From positions 26,465,430 through 26,529,429 of the forward strand of contig CM057129.1 in assembly GCA_029964075.1 (NCBI GenBank): DNA of 64,000 nucleotides. Reading direction: 5' to 3'. Shown one piece after another: positions 12,601-23,765 of this stretch. Made by a program: the position numbers and the translations under genes. The notes under the pieces are model-generated. The model saw only the letters and a program-made list of their open reading frames with translations, made no database searches and was not told where the DNA came from. Source of the stretch: Patiria pectinifera (lineage: Eukaryota > Echinodermata > Asteroidea > Valvatida > Asterinidae). Within the stretch, counting starts at the first letter, position 1; each line of letters begins with the position of its first letter.

Positions 12601-15600
12601 AACTTCTGGTGAAATCATTAGTCGGTTTGAAAGATATTAGGATAACCGAATTTTAAAATCTCTGATTTCTCCCACCACTCGTATCTAGAGAGTCCAGAAA
12701 TTGATTGATGTTAATACTCATTACTCACCGAGTGCAATTGATGTAGGCAAGGAAGAACACACGGCTCGCATTTGGCTACAAATAAAATTGACCAAAATCC
12801 CTGAATCAAAATGAAGTATGATCACCTACAGATGCAACACACAATGTTCAGCTAGACATTACCCGAGTACATATAACATACTTTGTACATTGTCCCTGAC
12901 CCTTCAAATCCCGAAAATCAAACAGGCGGTTTTGGAGGATAAAAGCTGAATGGCAAAAAAGTTGAGTTTTGATTGAGTTAAGGCCATAGGCTGTACCCTG
13001 CATTGTTCATGTTCAGCCAAACATTGCGAGGCATAAATGATACTGGATATCATTGGCACTGCTTCTGGATATCATTGGCACTGTCTCAATTATTTACAGT
13101 ATTAATTGGAGGATTTTTAAGGATTGAGGTAGTGGTCACTCCTCCACTGAACAAATTCAAGAAATAACGGATGATTTTGGAGGATTGCGGGGAATCCAAT
13201 GTTTACACAATGGCAATTGGAAGTTTTGCAGGATTGAGGATTGGTCCTAACCAAACGGGCCAAGGGGGTCAGGGATCATATTCATAAAAGGGCAACAGTA
13301 AGTACAACTGTCCGTTTCTTGTACCTGATAGCGCTTTTCAAGAAATAACGGATGATTTTGGAGGATTGCGGGGAATCCAATGTTTACACAATGGCAATTG
13401 GAAGTTTTGCAGGATTGAGGATTGGTCCTAACCAAACGGGCCAAGGGGGTCAGGGATCATATTCATAAAAGGGCAACAGTAAGTACAACTGTCCGTTTCT
13501 TGTACCTGATAGCGCTTTTAGACCATCGGCCTGGGGTTTTGGTAGGTATCAAATGACGGGAATAATGCTTATTGTGATATTTGGCAAGGTATGCACCCCT
13601 GTAGTTAGAAAATATGTGATAGCACTGAAGCGGTGGCAACTTTTCAGGTGCTTTCACTTTATAAACAAAAATGGCGGCAAAAACATGCTTGTTACCCCAT
13701 ATAATTAATTTGGTAACAAGCATATTGGCCGCCATTTTGAAGAAAAAAAATGTAAAAGAGATAACACCCAAAACAAATGCCACCACTCACACTGCAAAGC
13801 TATCAGACATTTTCCAACTCTAGATGTGTATACCTTGCCAAAAATCACTATGAGCATCGCTCCTTTCGACTATTTGATACCGGTGGCCCAATTTTTGAAC
13901 CGAAGCTGATAGCCTATTTTGACGAGGGAGAAAATTCTTGAAAAGACATTGCTTTTTGCGGGCCATACTTGAATCGCCGCCTAATCCAAAAAGCAGGTGA
14001 GGCGAAGCCAACTTCTGACAAAATTGGGGCATGGATTAAAGGATTTTTGGAAAATTTACCTTGGAGGTAGTTGATTACCATGAGTACCAGTGAGTAACTG
14101 GACAGGGTTCCCTGACTCGCATCATTGATGCCGTGTGCAGATGCCCACTGCTTGATGAGAACCACCAACGGAGCCACTCGCCAGTCAACTAAAGATGCAC
14201 ATATGTAAAGGATGTTCCAAGTGTTATAGTCAAGTTTGGCTACAGTTTTGGTATAGACTGCAAGCGCAGATAGCATTGTGCGTTGCTTATGAGACCCGGA
14301 TATTCGTTCTTTGTACAAGTTTATTTTAATAGCAGAAAAGAAGGTTGATGGGTAAGTAAAACAAGGATGGGAAATCATCAACGAGTTCTTGACTAGGACT
14401 GGAGCTTGAGAACAGTGGTATGGGCCTTATTCACGAGTCGGCCAAATTGGATTGAGAGTGAGGTAAAATCTTGATTTTTGGAACTTGTGTGGAGAAATTT
14501 CTGAAAGCAAGTTAATTACTAATTAATTCCAGTCTGTTTCAATGAATAATTTCAAATTTGTAATTAAACGTTCCCTAATGTTTAAAGCCAGATTAAAAAA
14601 AAAAATGACAGTAAAATAAGGCTGCATTATGGCTGCATAAATAGTCTGGCGCCATCCCATTCAACAGTTAACAATTAATGAAATACATTTAGGGAACTCA
14701 ACAAAAATGGCCAACTCGTGAATGCTTACACGATGATGGCTAAGAATGGAATGCTGGTAGTTCAGACTGACCACGTTGTATGGCATAGGAACCTAAGTGG
14801 GTGGCTGTCGCTAGGGCAACCAGTGGGCCTTCCTCTACCACTGGCCTGGTCTAATCTTAAAGGACAGTGCACTGAAAGTGCCTGGTCACACTTAACTGCA
14901 AATAGCCGATGGAGGGCACTATAATCATTGTGGTCACAATTTGATACACTAAACTTGTGCTATGTATGGGCTCCGTGCACAAGTACCCCTCAACAGTAAA
15001 AGAGAGTTGGACAAGACCAATTGGCGAGACATTCGAACGCATTGCGGACGACGCCTCATGCTCACATAAAGACGCTATGTCTTTATGCATATTCAGAATA
15101 AAATAATTTTGGCGTACTTCGCACCATACGCACACAAACCAGTATGTGCACGCAATGTATCCCCCCCAATAGAGCTCTAGCGCCCTCACTTGTTGGCCCA
15201 TAGCACCAACAATCGGCATATCATTGAAAGATACATCAGGCAACAAAGCAACGAAAAACACAGCCTACATCTGAAAAAGTCTTGCATTCATGACAATTTC
15301 TGAACAGCCCCGAGGCGTTTTCTCCAAAATATTTCAAAAATCTGCCGACTTTTATTATTTCAACGCAAATTCTAAGCATATGGTTTTCTTTGTAATACAC
15401 AACATGGGAGACATCAAGCCTAGTAGGTAGCTGACTCTACAGTAAACAGATCCTTTTAAAATACTACATAGCCAGGATTTTGATAAATTGGTGGAGTTGG
15501 GATTAATTTCAAGAATGTATGTCAGATTTCGTAAAGCTATACCAGCTGCACGACAGGATGAGCTTTGCTATTTTCATCAATTCAAACCAGACGAAAACAT

Positions 15601-18600
15601 CCTTGAAAAATCTGGAAGATGTCTGGGTAAAAGATGAGAGTTTCAGATGGGAGAGTATATGTACTTACTTTTTGAGTATATCTGCAGCAGGTGAGTATTC
15701 CTGATACCCTTCAAGGAAAAATCCAAAATGGAAACAAGTGTTACAAAAGGGTGTTTGTATCTTGTAAATCGAATTGTAAGAATGTCCAAATTTTGTTCAG
15801 TAAGAATCCACATAGCTGGAGTATAAATAAACACATTGCCGCCACAAATGCCTGTTTACTAAAACGCCAGGGTCCTCGTCCGTTCTTAGTGGACTAAATA
15901 TGCCACGGCTCAGAAGCCAGTATTTACAACCATTTTACATTGTTTTTTGCAAGACTCTATACACAAATTGAATTAATAATTTAAGAGATTACTTACGGTT
16001 GCATTGTTGATGTTTATGTCACAATCAAGACCACTGTGTAACGAACAGAGAATAAATTCTTAACGTTTTAAATTTAAAAGGGAAAATATGCAGAATTCTG
16101 TATTATCAACTCTCTACACGTTTTTCCCGCCAAGAGAAGCTAAAACTACTACTGAGGCATTTAAGCCTAAAACTGTTCAAAACAAGATGATTTTCAACTT
16201 GTAGTTGGAGAAATGTAGTTGTGGTCTCTTTTAGAGATGCACTTTCTGATTTAAAAAATCCTATATTTGGAATAGAGAAAACAAAAACCGAAATTCTAAA
16301 AAAAAATTAATGACAAATGTGAAGTTATACGTACCTGTAGGTGCTTGAACACACAAACTTCAAGATTGGAACTTTGGCATAGATAACTTGAGCTTCAGAA
16401 ACAAAATCTGTGTTAAAAAAAAAAAAAGTCAGAAATATCTAACCTCCAATTCAGAAATGAGCACTTCTAGGGTTACATCAATTCCAGACGCAAATTAACA
16501 GCACATTTCTGCACAATTACAATATGAAGGAAAAGATTTTATCTGTAATCCTGCCTGTCCTCTAAAGAAATTTGTTGGTCGAATGCCTGTCCATCCAACA
16601 AAAGGAGCATGAGAAGATGTGGAACATTTTTGTTCCGCTTTGAACCTTCCTCGTTGAAGAATTGAGAGCAGCATTCTTAAATGTGAAGATGTTAGGCTGC
16701 ATCTAAATTAACCAGTTCGCGCCGGATGACGTGTATACACGCAAAGGTTTTTGCGGTATTCGGAACGGATGACAGATAAACACGCAGGGAGCGAGGCCGG
16801 AAATATCTGTCAGCAACCCGCTCAAAGGGAGCAAGGCCAGAAATAAGAGTGTGCTGCCTGAAGGTGATGGCTTCAACCCGTCTGGCTTGAGGTCAAGTGA
16901 AAAATAATCCTGTACCTTGTTCTGTTCTTGTCAAAAAAAATCCCGGCATGAACTGGTTAAGTGGCCAAGTGTGTAGTTGCAAGACGTAGCCAAGTAATTT
17001 GAACACAGCCTAACAACCCCAGATGGGACAAGTATGTGTCTGACCTGGACAAGCATTGTTGCCAATGGAACACTCCCGAAATTCAGAGATTTTGAGTCAC
17101 TTCCTCAAGCTTCTCAAACTTGAGAAACACAAATAATAGTAGTAAGCAATAATGTGGTGCTTAAAAAGTCCTTTTTACCAACGGTCTCACAGCACTTCAC
17201 GATTATCACCCCATTCATCAGTTTATAAAAATTACTTTTTTTTCTGCTGCAGCTCAACATCAGCGCAAGCTGGTCTCTACTCTCACTGGTACCCATTTAC
17301 AGTACTGGGTGGATAGAGGCATTGTAGTGAAGTGTCTTGCCCAAGAACACAAGTGTCTTGCAAGTGTACTATTGCAAATGATTAAACACTGTAACAAATG
17401 GACCCATGACGCTCCACAAAGCCAATAAACTGATGTGACTTGACTCTTTGACTGCACTAAGTAGAGTATAAACAGTGCACTTTGACGTTTGAGCTACTGT
17501 ATTGGCCCACCACATGCAAGAAACAATCCTGTGAGAAATATAAAGACTTACTGCTTCTCTGCAATATGAGTTTGTGTAACACGTTCAAAATGTAGGTTGC
17601 GTGATGCTTCTGGTTCAGCTGCAGAGGGGATCAGAATGATAGAATCTGATTACAATAGATCCCTTACATTTTTTGAATATTTGAATCGAAAAAATGCTAT
17701 TCTGATATTCAGTAGATGATTGAATATTCAATTATGTTATATATTTGATTACTTTGTTTACGATGTCCCCGTACGGTGCATCATTTTCCAGGGCGCAAGT
17801 CGGTCAGGGGGCGAGTCGGCTAGGAGGCGAGTTGGTGAGGGGGAGAGTCGGCTAGGGGGCGAGTCGGCTAGGAGGCGAGCTTGTAAGGGGCGAGTCGGTC
17901 AGGGGGCGAGTCGGTCAGGGGGCGAGTCGGTAAGGGGCGAGTCTGTAAGGGACGAGTCGACCAGGGGGCGAGTTGACCTGACACTGTATATTTGGTGTAG
18001 CCTTACATGAATAGTCCACAAATCACCATCTAAAGTTCCCACACGGAGTCGACATAATTTATGCAGGGTGAGTAAAAAAAAAAAGAAACCCAAATGTCGG
18101 GACCATTGTTTTAACGAAGTTCTGCATGTAGCACTTTCAAAATCTAGGATATGAAAGCTCAATCCACAAGCTTTCTTTCAGTACAAGAATCATTGAAAAT
18201 CGCCCTTGTACTTTTCAAGTTACGGAATTTTAAACACAACCACCGTTCTAAAGTTCTGTCCACGGATCACAAGAAGGTGAGGGTTCTTTCAGCAAATCAC
18301 ATAGGGATGTGTGTGAATTGGGCTTTCGCTTTGCTGAAAGAACGCATACCTTTTTTGTGATCCGTGGACAGAACTTTGAAATGGTGGTTGTGTTTAAAAT
18401 TCCGTAACTTGAAAAATAAATGAGTGATTTGAATGATTCTTGTACTCATATCCTAGATTTCATATCCTAGATTTTGAAAGTGCTACATGCAGAACTTCAC
18501 TAAAACAATGGTTCCAACATTTGGATTTTGTGTTTTTTACTCACCCTGTAGAACCCCATCTGCTTACCTCTTTGCCACTGACCATCAGACACAGATCAGT

Positions 18601-21600
18601 ATCGCTGCTGTTGGTAGCGAACCCATTGAGGGAGGAACCAACAAGGAAGAGCATTGTACCTGCAAAATGAATGCACAGTTGTTCACATCTAGTGATAATG
18701 ATCGTCAGTGGTGACTTTTAGTCGTAGTCACGATCTCCTTTTTTGAAATAGTCTACTCTTTGTGGCACCTGACTAGTTCCGGTGCTAGTCGTGGTGCCAT
18801 GACTAGTCATTGCACTGCAACCAGTTGTCGGGAAAAGTTGGTTGGGACATTCATGAGGAAAATTTATCGTATGATCAATGAACATGTTTATACATACAGT
18901 TGGAATTTATGAAATGATCACAGGAATAGGCATTTCATCAAACAAAAGTGCTCTGTAGAAACTGGAATCAAACCACACCAACAAGAAACTGGCGAGTACG
19001 ACATTGTCCAAAATGCTTTTTTAGCATAGACAGAACTAGCTGTATCAATGATGTGCTCCATTAATCAGACATATTTCCTAATAACTACAAAAGACAAATA
19101 GTCGTGACTAGTTGGGTAGTTATGACTTTTTATCGCACGACTACCCGACAAGTGAATTTTGCTAGCCGCACAGCACTAACATTTATAGCATTATCAAACT
19201 TCAGATACAAATACACAGATGAGAACAAGTTCAATCAATGAAGCATTTGTCACTTAATGGTTGATTCGTGATTTAACTTTTGCCTGCACAGCAATATCAA
19301 AATGATAACCACGTCTAGTCACATTTTAATTTTCATTTTTACCTTGGTATTTTAATTGAATGATTCCTTCCAGCGTCTGTCGTAGATTCTCCTTCATGTA
19401 CAGTCGCTGGGTGCTCTGCTTGGAGTTCATGTAGTTTTTCCATATCGCCTCAGAAATCTTGTAAAAAAATTTAAACGGAGGGCATAAAATAATGATCCCT
19501 CGAAACAAGATCTGTTTAAGGACTGATTTGCTATAGTCCAAAACAGAATCAAGTAAATTAACAGATACAGAGTAATCTTTTGGTCTTTGAGAAAAACATT
19601 TTTCTGAATGGCTGAACATAGAGCTGTGCATTGGAACTGGGTACCCCAGTACCAACCATTGATGTCAGGAACCGGTTCCAGATTATGGGATCGGGTACCC
19701 GTAACCGATTTTACAAATTACTCAGCAACTTCTCAGACAATGAAAAAGAAAGATTTTGAAAGCCATTTGTGGGGAATTTCACAATGAAAGCCCGGCTACA
19801 TAGGAAAACAAAACATATTTCGCGTTTAAGACACTCGCGAAAGTTGCAATTTACACCGTAAAGTTGTTAGCTCACTGTATACACAATTATCTTGCTGTAT
19901 TGAAGCGCCAATGTGGTTGTATTACCGTGCGGATGTTTATGAACAATCTCAACAGCAACTTTCAAGATTTGAATTTTGGGATTGGTTTTCTTCAAGGGGT
20001 ACCTGGGTATCCATGTTTTTTTCAATCCGATACCCGGTTCCCGTACTACCCGTAAATGCACAACCCTACATGCAGCTGTACAGTCAGGTCACATTCAGCA
20101 ACTTTATGCAAGTACAGTAAACTCCGGCTAAGTCGGCACTCTCGGGACCCGAGAATTTGTGACAACTTACATGAATGCGGACATCTGCTGTAAGTCATCA
20201 TTTTGCCGACTTTACATGAATGGTCTTTTGCACACATGATTCACTGCACTAATTGGCTTCGATTATTTACCCTGGTTTACCTCCTTAATGCGTGATTTTT
20301 GGAATGCCGACTTACACAAAGGATTTTGCAATACTTTTTATGGAAAGGGGACCGAGAGTAACACGACGACTTGAGCAAAATGGCGACTTATGAAATCCGA
20401 CTTAGAAATTAAAAACTCAATTCAAATGCATTACGGACTATCGGGACTTTAGTCAGACAGCCGACTTGAGTGATTTGACGAGTTGTACGATGTCGGTTTA
20501 GCCGGAGTTTACTGTACATGTACATATCATGCATTCTACAATAACCATGCCTACCTTGTCCAATGCTTTACCAGTGGGGTTTGTGGTGTCTGGTTTGGGG
20601 CTTGGGACATGAGCTGAACGACTGTCATGGGTTCTTTTCCTACTACTCCCACTGGATTCGGAATGGTCCCTGGTGGAGCTTTTGGGCGTATCAACCAGCC
20701 TGTTAGGCTTATGCTGTGGCTCCCTTTGATCACCGCGTCCATGTGATGAAGTGGCCGTGGATGGGGAGCTGTTCCTTGTCGGCTGGCTGTGAGCCCGGCC
20801 CTTGTGCGCCGTTGAATGACCAGAGGGGTGCTCAGCGTACGTGTGTATAAACACAGCTTTTTCCCGGCTTTTGCCCACGTCGTCAGACGCTGAGGACGAT
20901 CTCCGATTTTTGTCTTTAGACGCCATCCGACTGTTCTTCGCAGAATATCGAGACTCTGTAGACTTTCCTGGACCGTTAGCTTGGGTGGCACTCTGTGTAC
21001 TGGTCTGATGCTGTAGCCTCGAGTCTGTTGCGGTTGACGGATCTCTACTCTGAGTTTCTATCTTGGCTTTGTCCCCGAGCACCTGAACAAGCAACTTGTA
21101 AGTGTTTGGCGTCTCCGGGGTCTTGGCTAGACTGACTCTCCTATCCGATGTGATGGGTACTGTTGGTTGGGGTGTTGCATTTGGTTGGCTCTGTCGACCT
21201 TGGCTAGGTTGGTTTATGGTCACTGGACTGCCACCGGCTATCTTTATGGTCCTACATAACATGAATGTAACATTATGAAGAAGAAAGGTCTCATGTTTTA
21301 GTGACTCCTCAATTTCAACTGACCTATCATCGTGTGAAAGTTAACTATGTCCCATTATCCTTAAAACAACTCGATGTCCTGCACTACCAGAAGGTGAAAT
21401 TACAGTTGGAGTTTTTGACTTTTGTTCGGGGAAAAAAAGCAATGCATGTTCAGTAGAATTTTGAACTTGCTAATTTTTGCATTCTGGTTAACCCTCACCT
21501 TCTTAATTCCTCCAAAATCCTCTTTGCATAATGGAGGATTTCAAAGAATTGAGGGCCTTTGAAAATCAAAGCACTGGAGGTTTTTGCAGGATTGAGGGCA

Positions 21601-22516
21601 TACCAGGATTCTGTCTCTGGAGGATAATGGAGGATCCAGGTTAGCAGGGCCCAACTAAGGCCGGAGGAAATTGGAGGATTGAGGCTCTGGATGGTTTTGC
21701 CCCCCGAAAAAAATGATTTTGGAAGATTCAGGCTGTTACTTGCTATATACATGTATACTTGGGTAGGCATCCAGCATACACCACTGTTTATTGCAGGGCC
21801 TCTTTACTCCAACTATTTAGGGTCTTGGCATTGCCAATCCACAATACCGGATAATAATGAAGGATTTCAATAAGTTACACAGGCTAATGAACTCATAAGA
21901 GCATTGAAATCCGAATATCTGATAGCACGCCAGCAAACCCAGTGGAGATTTCAAAGAATCCATACAGAGGCCTCCAGCGGCAAAAAGTGGATGATTTTGA
22001 AGGATTCAGGTGCTTAGAGTTTTTATCTCATTGCCATTGGAGGATATTGGGGGATTCAGGCTGCTTCTGGGCAAGAGAGGCTAGGGAGTTAGGGACTCGG
22101 ACACGCTGTATGTGAGAGCTCGTAAGTGATTGTGCTAGTTCATTTTTCTCAACAAATTAATTTTAATCAGCACAATGCCTCTGCAGTTTGGGATTTTTTG
22201 AAAATTGCATTTTCTAATTTGGATTTTTTTTTCTTGTATTAAAAATTAAAACAAAGAAAAACTTCCAAATACATTTGGGTTTGTAAGATCACTTCTCCAT
22301 TGTTTTTTGTTTTTTGTTTTACAGTACTCACTTTCTCCCTTTGTCAATCAGAAACAGTCCAGGCTGAGTCATTCCATTTTGTTGAGGAGGGGGTGATTGG
22401 TATGGGTACACATTTGACGGAGTTAGCAGTCTTTGGTAAACTGGTAGTACCGTGGAATCCAATGGATGGGTCGGTCGCTGGCCATGGTTAGCGCCTGTGG
22501 CAGTGTTCCGATGCAT
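9481..22516 (-). CDS. TENT2: GLD2-type cytoplasmic poly(A) polymerase (TENT2/PAPD4 homologue); 12 coding exons
   Basis: Non-canonical nucleotidyltransferase that adds A residues to mRNA (and some small RNA) 3' ends in the cytoplasm, usually with RNA-binding partners. Coding exons in reading order: 22332-22516, 20555-21251, 19343-19457, 18568-18659, 17552-17618, 16335-16407, 15997-16033, 15669-15708, 14060-14188, 12729-12775, 11217-11472, 9481-9680. They total 1938 nt (645 residues plus stop) with every junction in phase. Seen: a long Ser/Thr/Pro/Gln-rich N-tail (about 1-300), GSSLNGF with Asp352 and Asp354, third catalytic Asp about 415 in GLDCDINI, the central domain INDASQGTLSSYSLVLM, and the EEPFDRNNTARAV motif, then a basic KKKRK end. 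Human GLD2 has 484 residues; the extra length is mostly N-terminal. ATG is the first in the second exon; a start further upstream is not excluded. Confidence 0.93.
10778..11163. repeat. TTAA-flanked CCCTAAC element T1 (piggyBac-like MITE)
   Basis: TTAA|CCCTAACCTTCCC at the left and GGGAGTTAGGG|TTAA at the right. It encloses a LINE 3' tail and GGATTTTGGC/GGATTTGG motifs. It lies in the last GLD2 intron, 54 bp from the exon 11 donor. Confidence 0.7.
10870..11041 (+). mobile_element. LINE 3' end, truncated
   Basis: AT-rich tail ending TGTGGAAAATAAATGAAC followed by short CCTTGAA repeats, the usual 3' signature of a non-LTR retrotransposon. No coding part remains. A related tail is at 22695-22762. 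Confidence 0.6.
11217..11472 (-). CDS. TENT2: GLD2 coding exon 11 (PAP-associated domain)
   Basis: Encodes SDSV-like linker then SIWDLYRGFFAYYVEEFRF and WVEKYIYIE, the PAP-associated region (human LGDLLLGFLKYYATEFDW). Acceptor ttcctcag|AGC, donor GAAG|gtatgt. Confidence 0.94.
11655..11920. repeat. foldback element
   Basis: TGTGATGCGATCAAGCTACA near 11662 and its complement TAGCTTGATCGCATCACA near 11897 form inverted arms of about 30 bp. Confidence 0.6.
12045..12235. repeat. foldback element
   Basis: Inverted arms GGTAATATGCATCATCTTG ... GGGGCAAAAAG and CTTTTTGCCCC ... GATGGCGCATATTACC, about 60 bp each with mismatches. Confidence 0.65.
12729..12775 (-). CDS. TENT2: GLD2 coding exon 10
   Basis: 47-nt exon encoding AKCEPCVLPCLHQLHS, matching the human TLPEPILPSLQKIYP segment. 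It is needed to bring exons 9 and 11 into the same frame. Acceptor atttgtag, donor CTCG|gtgagt. Confidence 0.86.
12893..13455. repeat. CCCTGAC/GTCAGGG element T7 with GGAGGATT core
   Basis: Ends CCCTGACCCTTCAAATCC and AAGGGGGTCAGGG. The core is a degenerate array of GGAGGAT/TTTTGGAGGATT units and includes a perfect 180-bp tandem duplication. The flanks are not TTAA here. Confidence 0.55.
13159..13518. repeat. exact 180-bp tandem duplication
   Basis: The block from AGAAATAACGGATGATTTTG to CCTGATAGCGCTTTT occurs twice with a period of exactly 180 and no difference that I can see. It is either very recent or an assembly duplication. Confidence 0.85.
13520..13914. repeat. foldback MITE, family B copy 1
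   Basis: Near-palindrome centred near 13705 on ATGCTTGTTACC...GGTAACAAGCAT. Outer ends GACCATCGGCCTGGGG and CGAAGCTGATAGCC are weaker. Shares AAAATATGTGATAGCA and GCGGTGGCA with the copy at 33310. Confidence 0.75.
14060..14188 (-). CDS. TENT2: GLD2 coding exon 9 (central domain)
   Basis: Encodes DWRVAPLVVLIKQWASAHG then INDASQGTLSSYSLVLMVI, the most conserved segment of the family and the one that identifies the gene. Donor CTCCAAG|gtaaat. Confidence 0.96.
14429..14723. repeat. TIR MITE
   Basis: Ends ATTCACGAGTCGGCCA and TGGCCAACTCGTGAAT around about 260 bp of AT-rich non-coding sequence. Confidence 0.7.
15669..15708 (-). CDS. TENT2: GLD2 coding exon 8
   Basis: 40-nt exon encoding GIRNTHLLQIYSK, equivalent to the human GIRNTFLLRTYAYL. 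Acceptor cttgaag|GGT, donor AAAAA|gtaagt. Confidence 0.92.
15997..16033 (-). CDS. TENT2: GLD2 coding exon 7 (third catalytic Asp)
   Basis: Only 37 nt, encoding SGLDCDININNAT, the equivalent of the human VEFDLNVNN strand with the third catalytic Asp. Acceptor ttacacag, donor AACC|gtaagt. Confidence 0.9.
16335..16407 (-). CDS. TENT2: GLD2 coding exon 6
   Basis: Encodes NFVSEAQVIYAKVPILKFVC, matching the conserved RAKVPIVKF strand. Acceptor aacacag|AT, donor CTACAG|gtacgt. Confidence 0.92.
16712..16956. repeat. TTAA-flanked MITE, family P copy 1
   Basis: 245 bp between two TTAA sites, with ends CCAGTTCGCGCCGG and CCGGCATGAACTGG. The 4-bp TTAA target fits piggyBac-type mobilisation. Copy 2 runs off the right edge of the window. 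Confidence 0.75.
17265..17410 (-). repeat. SINE tail fragment
   Basis: GTACTGGGTGGATAGAGGC and AGTGTCTTGCCCAAGAACAC match the body of the SINEs at 33844-34072 and 56295-56805 in the same orientation. Confidence 0.55.
17552..17618 (-). CDS. TENT2: GLD2 coding exon 5
   Basis: Encodes LNQKHHATYILNVLHKLILQ, matching the human VNQKTEARHILTLVHKHF segment. Acceptor ctctgcag|CTG, donor AAGCA|gtaagt. Confidence 0.92.
17790..17980. repeat. GC-rich minisatellite
   Basis: About ten imperfect units of 16-18 bp close to GCGAGTCGGTCAGGGG in GLD2 intron 4. Confidence 0.85.
18064..18548. repeat. foldback MITE, family A copy 2
   Basis: Ends CAGGGTGAGTAAAAAA and TTTTTTACTCACCCTG with the same arms as copy 1. 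The right end is 20 bp from GLD2 exon 4, just beyond the donor site. Confidence 0.85.
18568..18659 (-). CDS. TENT2: GLD2 coding exon 4 (catalytic GS motif and two Asp)
   Basis: Encodes TMLFLVGSSLNGFATNSSD and TDLCLMV: the nucleotidyltransferase GS motif and the first two metal-binding Asp. Acceptor ttttgcag, donor AAAGAG|gtaagc. A foldback MITE ends 20 bp from the exon edge. Confidence 0.95.
19343..19457 (-). CDS. TENT2: GLD2 coding exon 3
   Basis: Encodes ISEAIWKNYMNSKQSTQRLY and then MKENLRQTLEGIIQLKYQ, the helical lead-in before the catalytic domain, equivalent to the human LSQQILELFETCQQQ region. Acceptor acaag|ATT. Confidence 0.85.
19620..20068. repeat. hAT-like MITE, family D copy 1
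   Basis: Right end, read inward, TAGGGTTGTGCATTTACGGG; left end AGCTGTGCATTGGAACTGGG. Both are followed by GGTACC-containing repeats. Related pieces lie at 28004, 31998 and 51229. Confidence 0.6.
20115..20514. repeat. pogo/Tigger-like MITE
   Basis: 400-bp element TA|CAGTAAACTCCGGCTAAG ... TTAGCCGGAGTTTACTG|TA, non-coding and partly palindromic. The CAGT ends and TA target fit the pogo/Tigger branch. It lies just inside the intron next to GLD2 exon 2. Confidence 0.75.
20555..21251 (-). CDS. TENT2: GLD2 coding exon 2 (disordered N-terminal region)
   Basis: 697-nt exon encoding TIKIAGGSPVTINQPSQG to PTGKALDK. Composition is Ser/Thr/Pro/Gln/Arg/Lys-rich with no recognisable fold. It is supported by GT-AG junctions in phase with both neighbours and by GC-rich coding composition. 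Confidence 0.85.
21488..22094. repeat. CCCTCAC/GTTAGGG element T2 with GGAGGATT core
   Basis: Left TTAA|CCCTCACCTTC, right AGGGAGTTAGGG (right TTAA not kept). The core has many degenerate units such as TTGGAGGATTGAGG and GGAGGATAATGGAGGAT. Confidence 0.65.
22332..22516 (-). CDS. TENT2: GLD2 coding exon 1
   Basis: First ATG (MHRNTATGANHGQRPTHP) lies 17 nt inside an exon whose acceptor is at 22534 (ttttag). The reading frame is open back to that acceptor, so an upstream start in another exon is possible. Donor AGAAA|gtgagt. Confidence 0.8.
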
Positions 22517-22636
22517 TGAGAAGGATGACGAGCCTAAAAGTTGAAAACACAAAAATAAAACAAATTAATGATTCCTCAAAACAATACAGCCAGATTTTGG
22601 AGAAATCTGTTCTTATTGAGATTATGTATTTTTACA

Positions 22637-23058
22637 TTAACTCTAACTCCCCAGGCCTTTTCGCTAGGATGTAGCCTCAATCCTGCAAAATCATTTAACT
22701 CTGATCGTCTTTTTGTTTTATGTGGAAAATAAAGTGAATTGAATTGAATTGAATTGAATTATTGAATATGGTCCATGGAGGGGTGACCACTGCCTAAATC
22801 CTGCAAAATCCTGCGGCAGTGACTGTCAATATGTAGAGGCTTGGCCAGTGACATCCTGGAGCAGTATGGATGATTTCAGCATAATCCAGGCCTATGTTTA
22901 TGTATGGCTGAGCAAAAACAACACAAGGTCTGGCCCAAGACCTTGACAAAGTGCATCCAACGAAATCAGTAACGCACTTTTGCCATGTAACCTCAATCCT
23001 CCAAATTCCTCCACTTTGGCAAAGAGGATTTTGAAGGATTTAGGGTGGTTAGGGTTAA
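22637..23058. repeat. TTAA-flanked CTCTAAC/GTTAGGG element T3
   Basis: TTAA|CTCTAACTCCCC left and GGTGGTTAGGG|TTAA right. The core has CAATCCTGCAAAATC and CCTCAATCCTCCAAATTCCTCC repeats. A LINE 3' tail is embedded. Confidence 0.7.
22695..22762 (+). mobile_element. LINE 3' tail with (TGAAT)n
   Basis: TGTGGAAAATAAAG followed by TGAAT repeats. The TGTGGAAAATAAA match to 10870-11041 suggests the same LINE family; no coding remains. Confidence 0.6.
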
Positions 23059-23765
23059 AGATCATGTACTTATTTGCCTACATAAGTTACATGCATGCAT
23101 GCTAATTGAAAATTAGTCTGAAAATGTGGAACTCCCAATCCTGTGTATGAGGGTCCCAAAACTTAATGTATTGAAAACATGCAAACGTAAAAAAATTGAC
23201 TGGCACATTAAACAACCAGTCCAACATCCCTTTAGTACTGTATCAGTCAACTGTGTCACAAGAAACATCTGGTACACGGTCTCTATCTATAAACATTTCT
23301 TCATAGTCTGCCAACACAAAGCTGAAGAGGTCAGTCTTTTCAAACAGTTGGACATGTACCAGTCTAGTCTTAGGCTTCGAATTCAAATCAATTGGCTTCA
23401 CTCTCAGGTGCAGAATATTGAAGAAAAGTCTCCTTTAAAAATTGAATTGATAGTTCAAACTTGACGGATGAAATACTGAGGACCTTGTTTTTACCTAATG
23501 AGCCTTTTGGAGAATTTAGTTGGCTAAAGAGTGAGTAAAGTTGGCCTGAATTTGTTTTGCATGTTTTTCTGCACTCAATGTCCCAATCTGATTGGAAACT
23601 AGCCAATTTCTATAGGCTACAGTAACGTAGAAATATGCCACACCACATTGTGAGACAGCTACAGTTTGGGCTGAACAAAATCCCCAATTGTTGCGAAAAC
23701 CGTCTTATGTTATGCACAATGCAATAATTTACCGTCACTGCACAGTGTGACAGTCTGACATGGCT

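Noticed and set aside
20551-20991. 146-codon frame overlapping GLD2 exon 2
   Set aside because: It is a shadow frame of the GC-rich coding exon; the other frame joins both neighbouring exons in phase.
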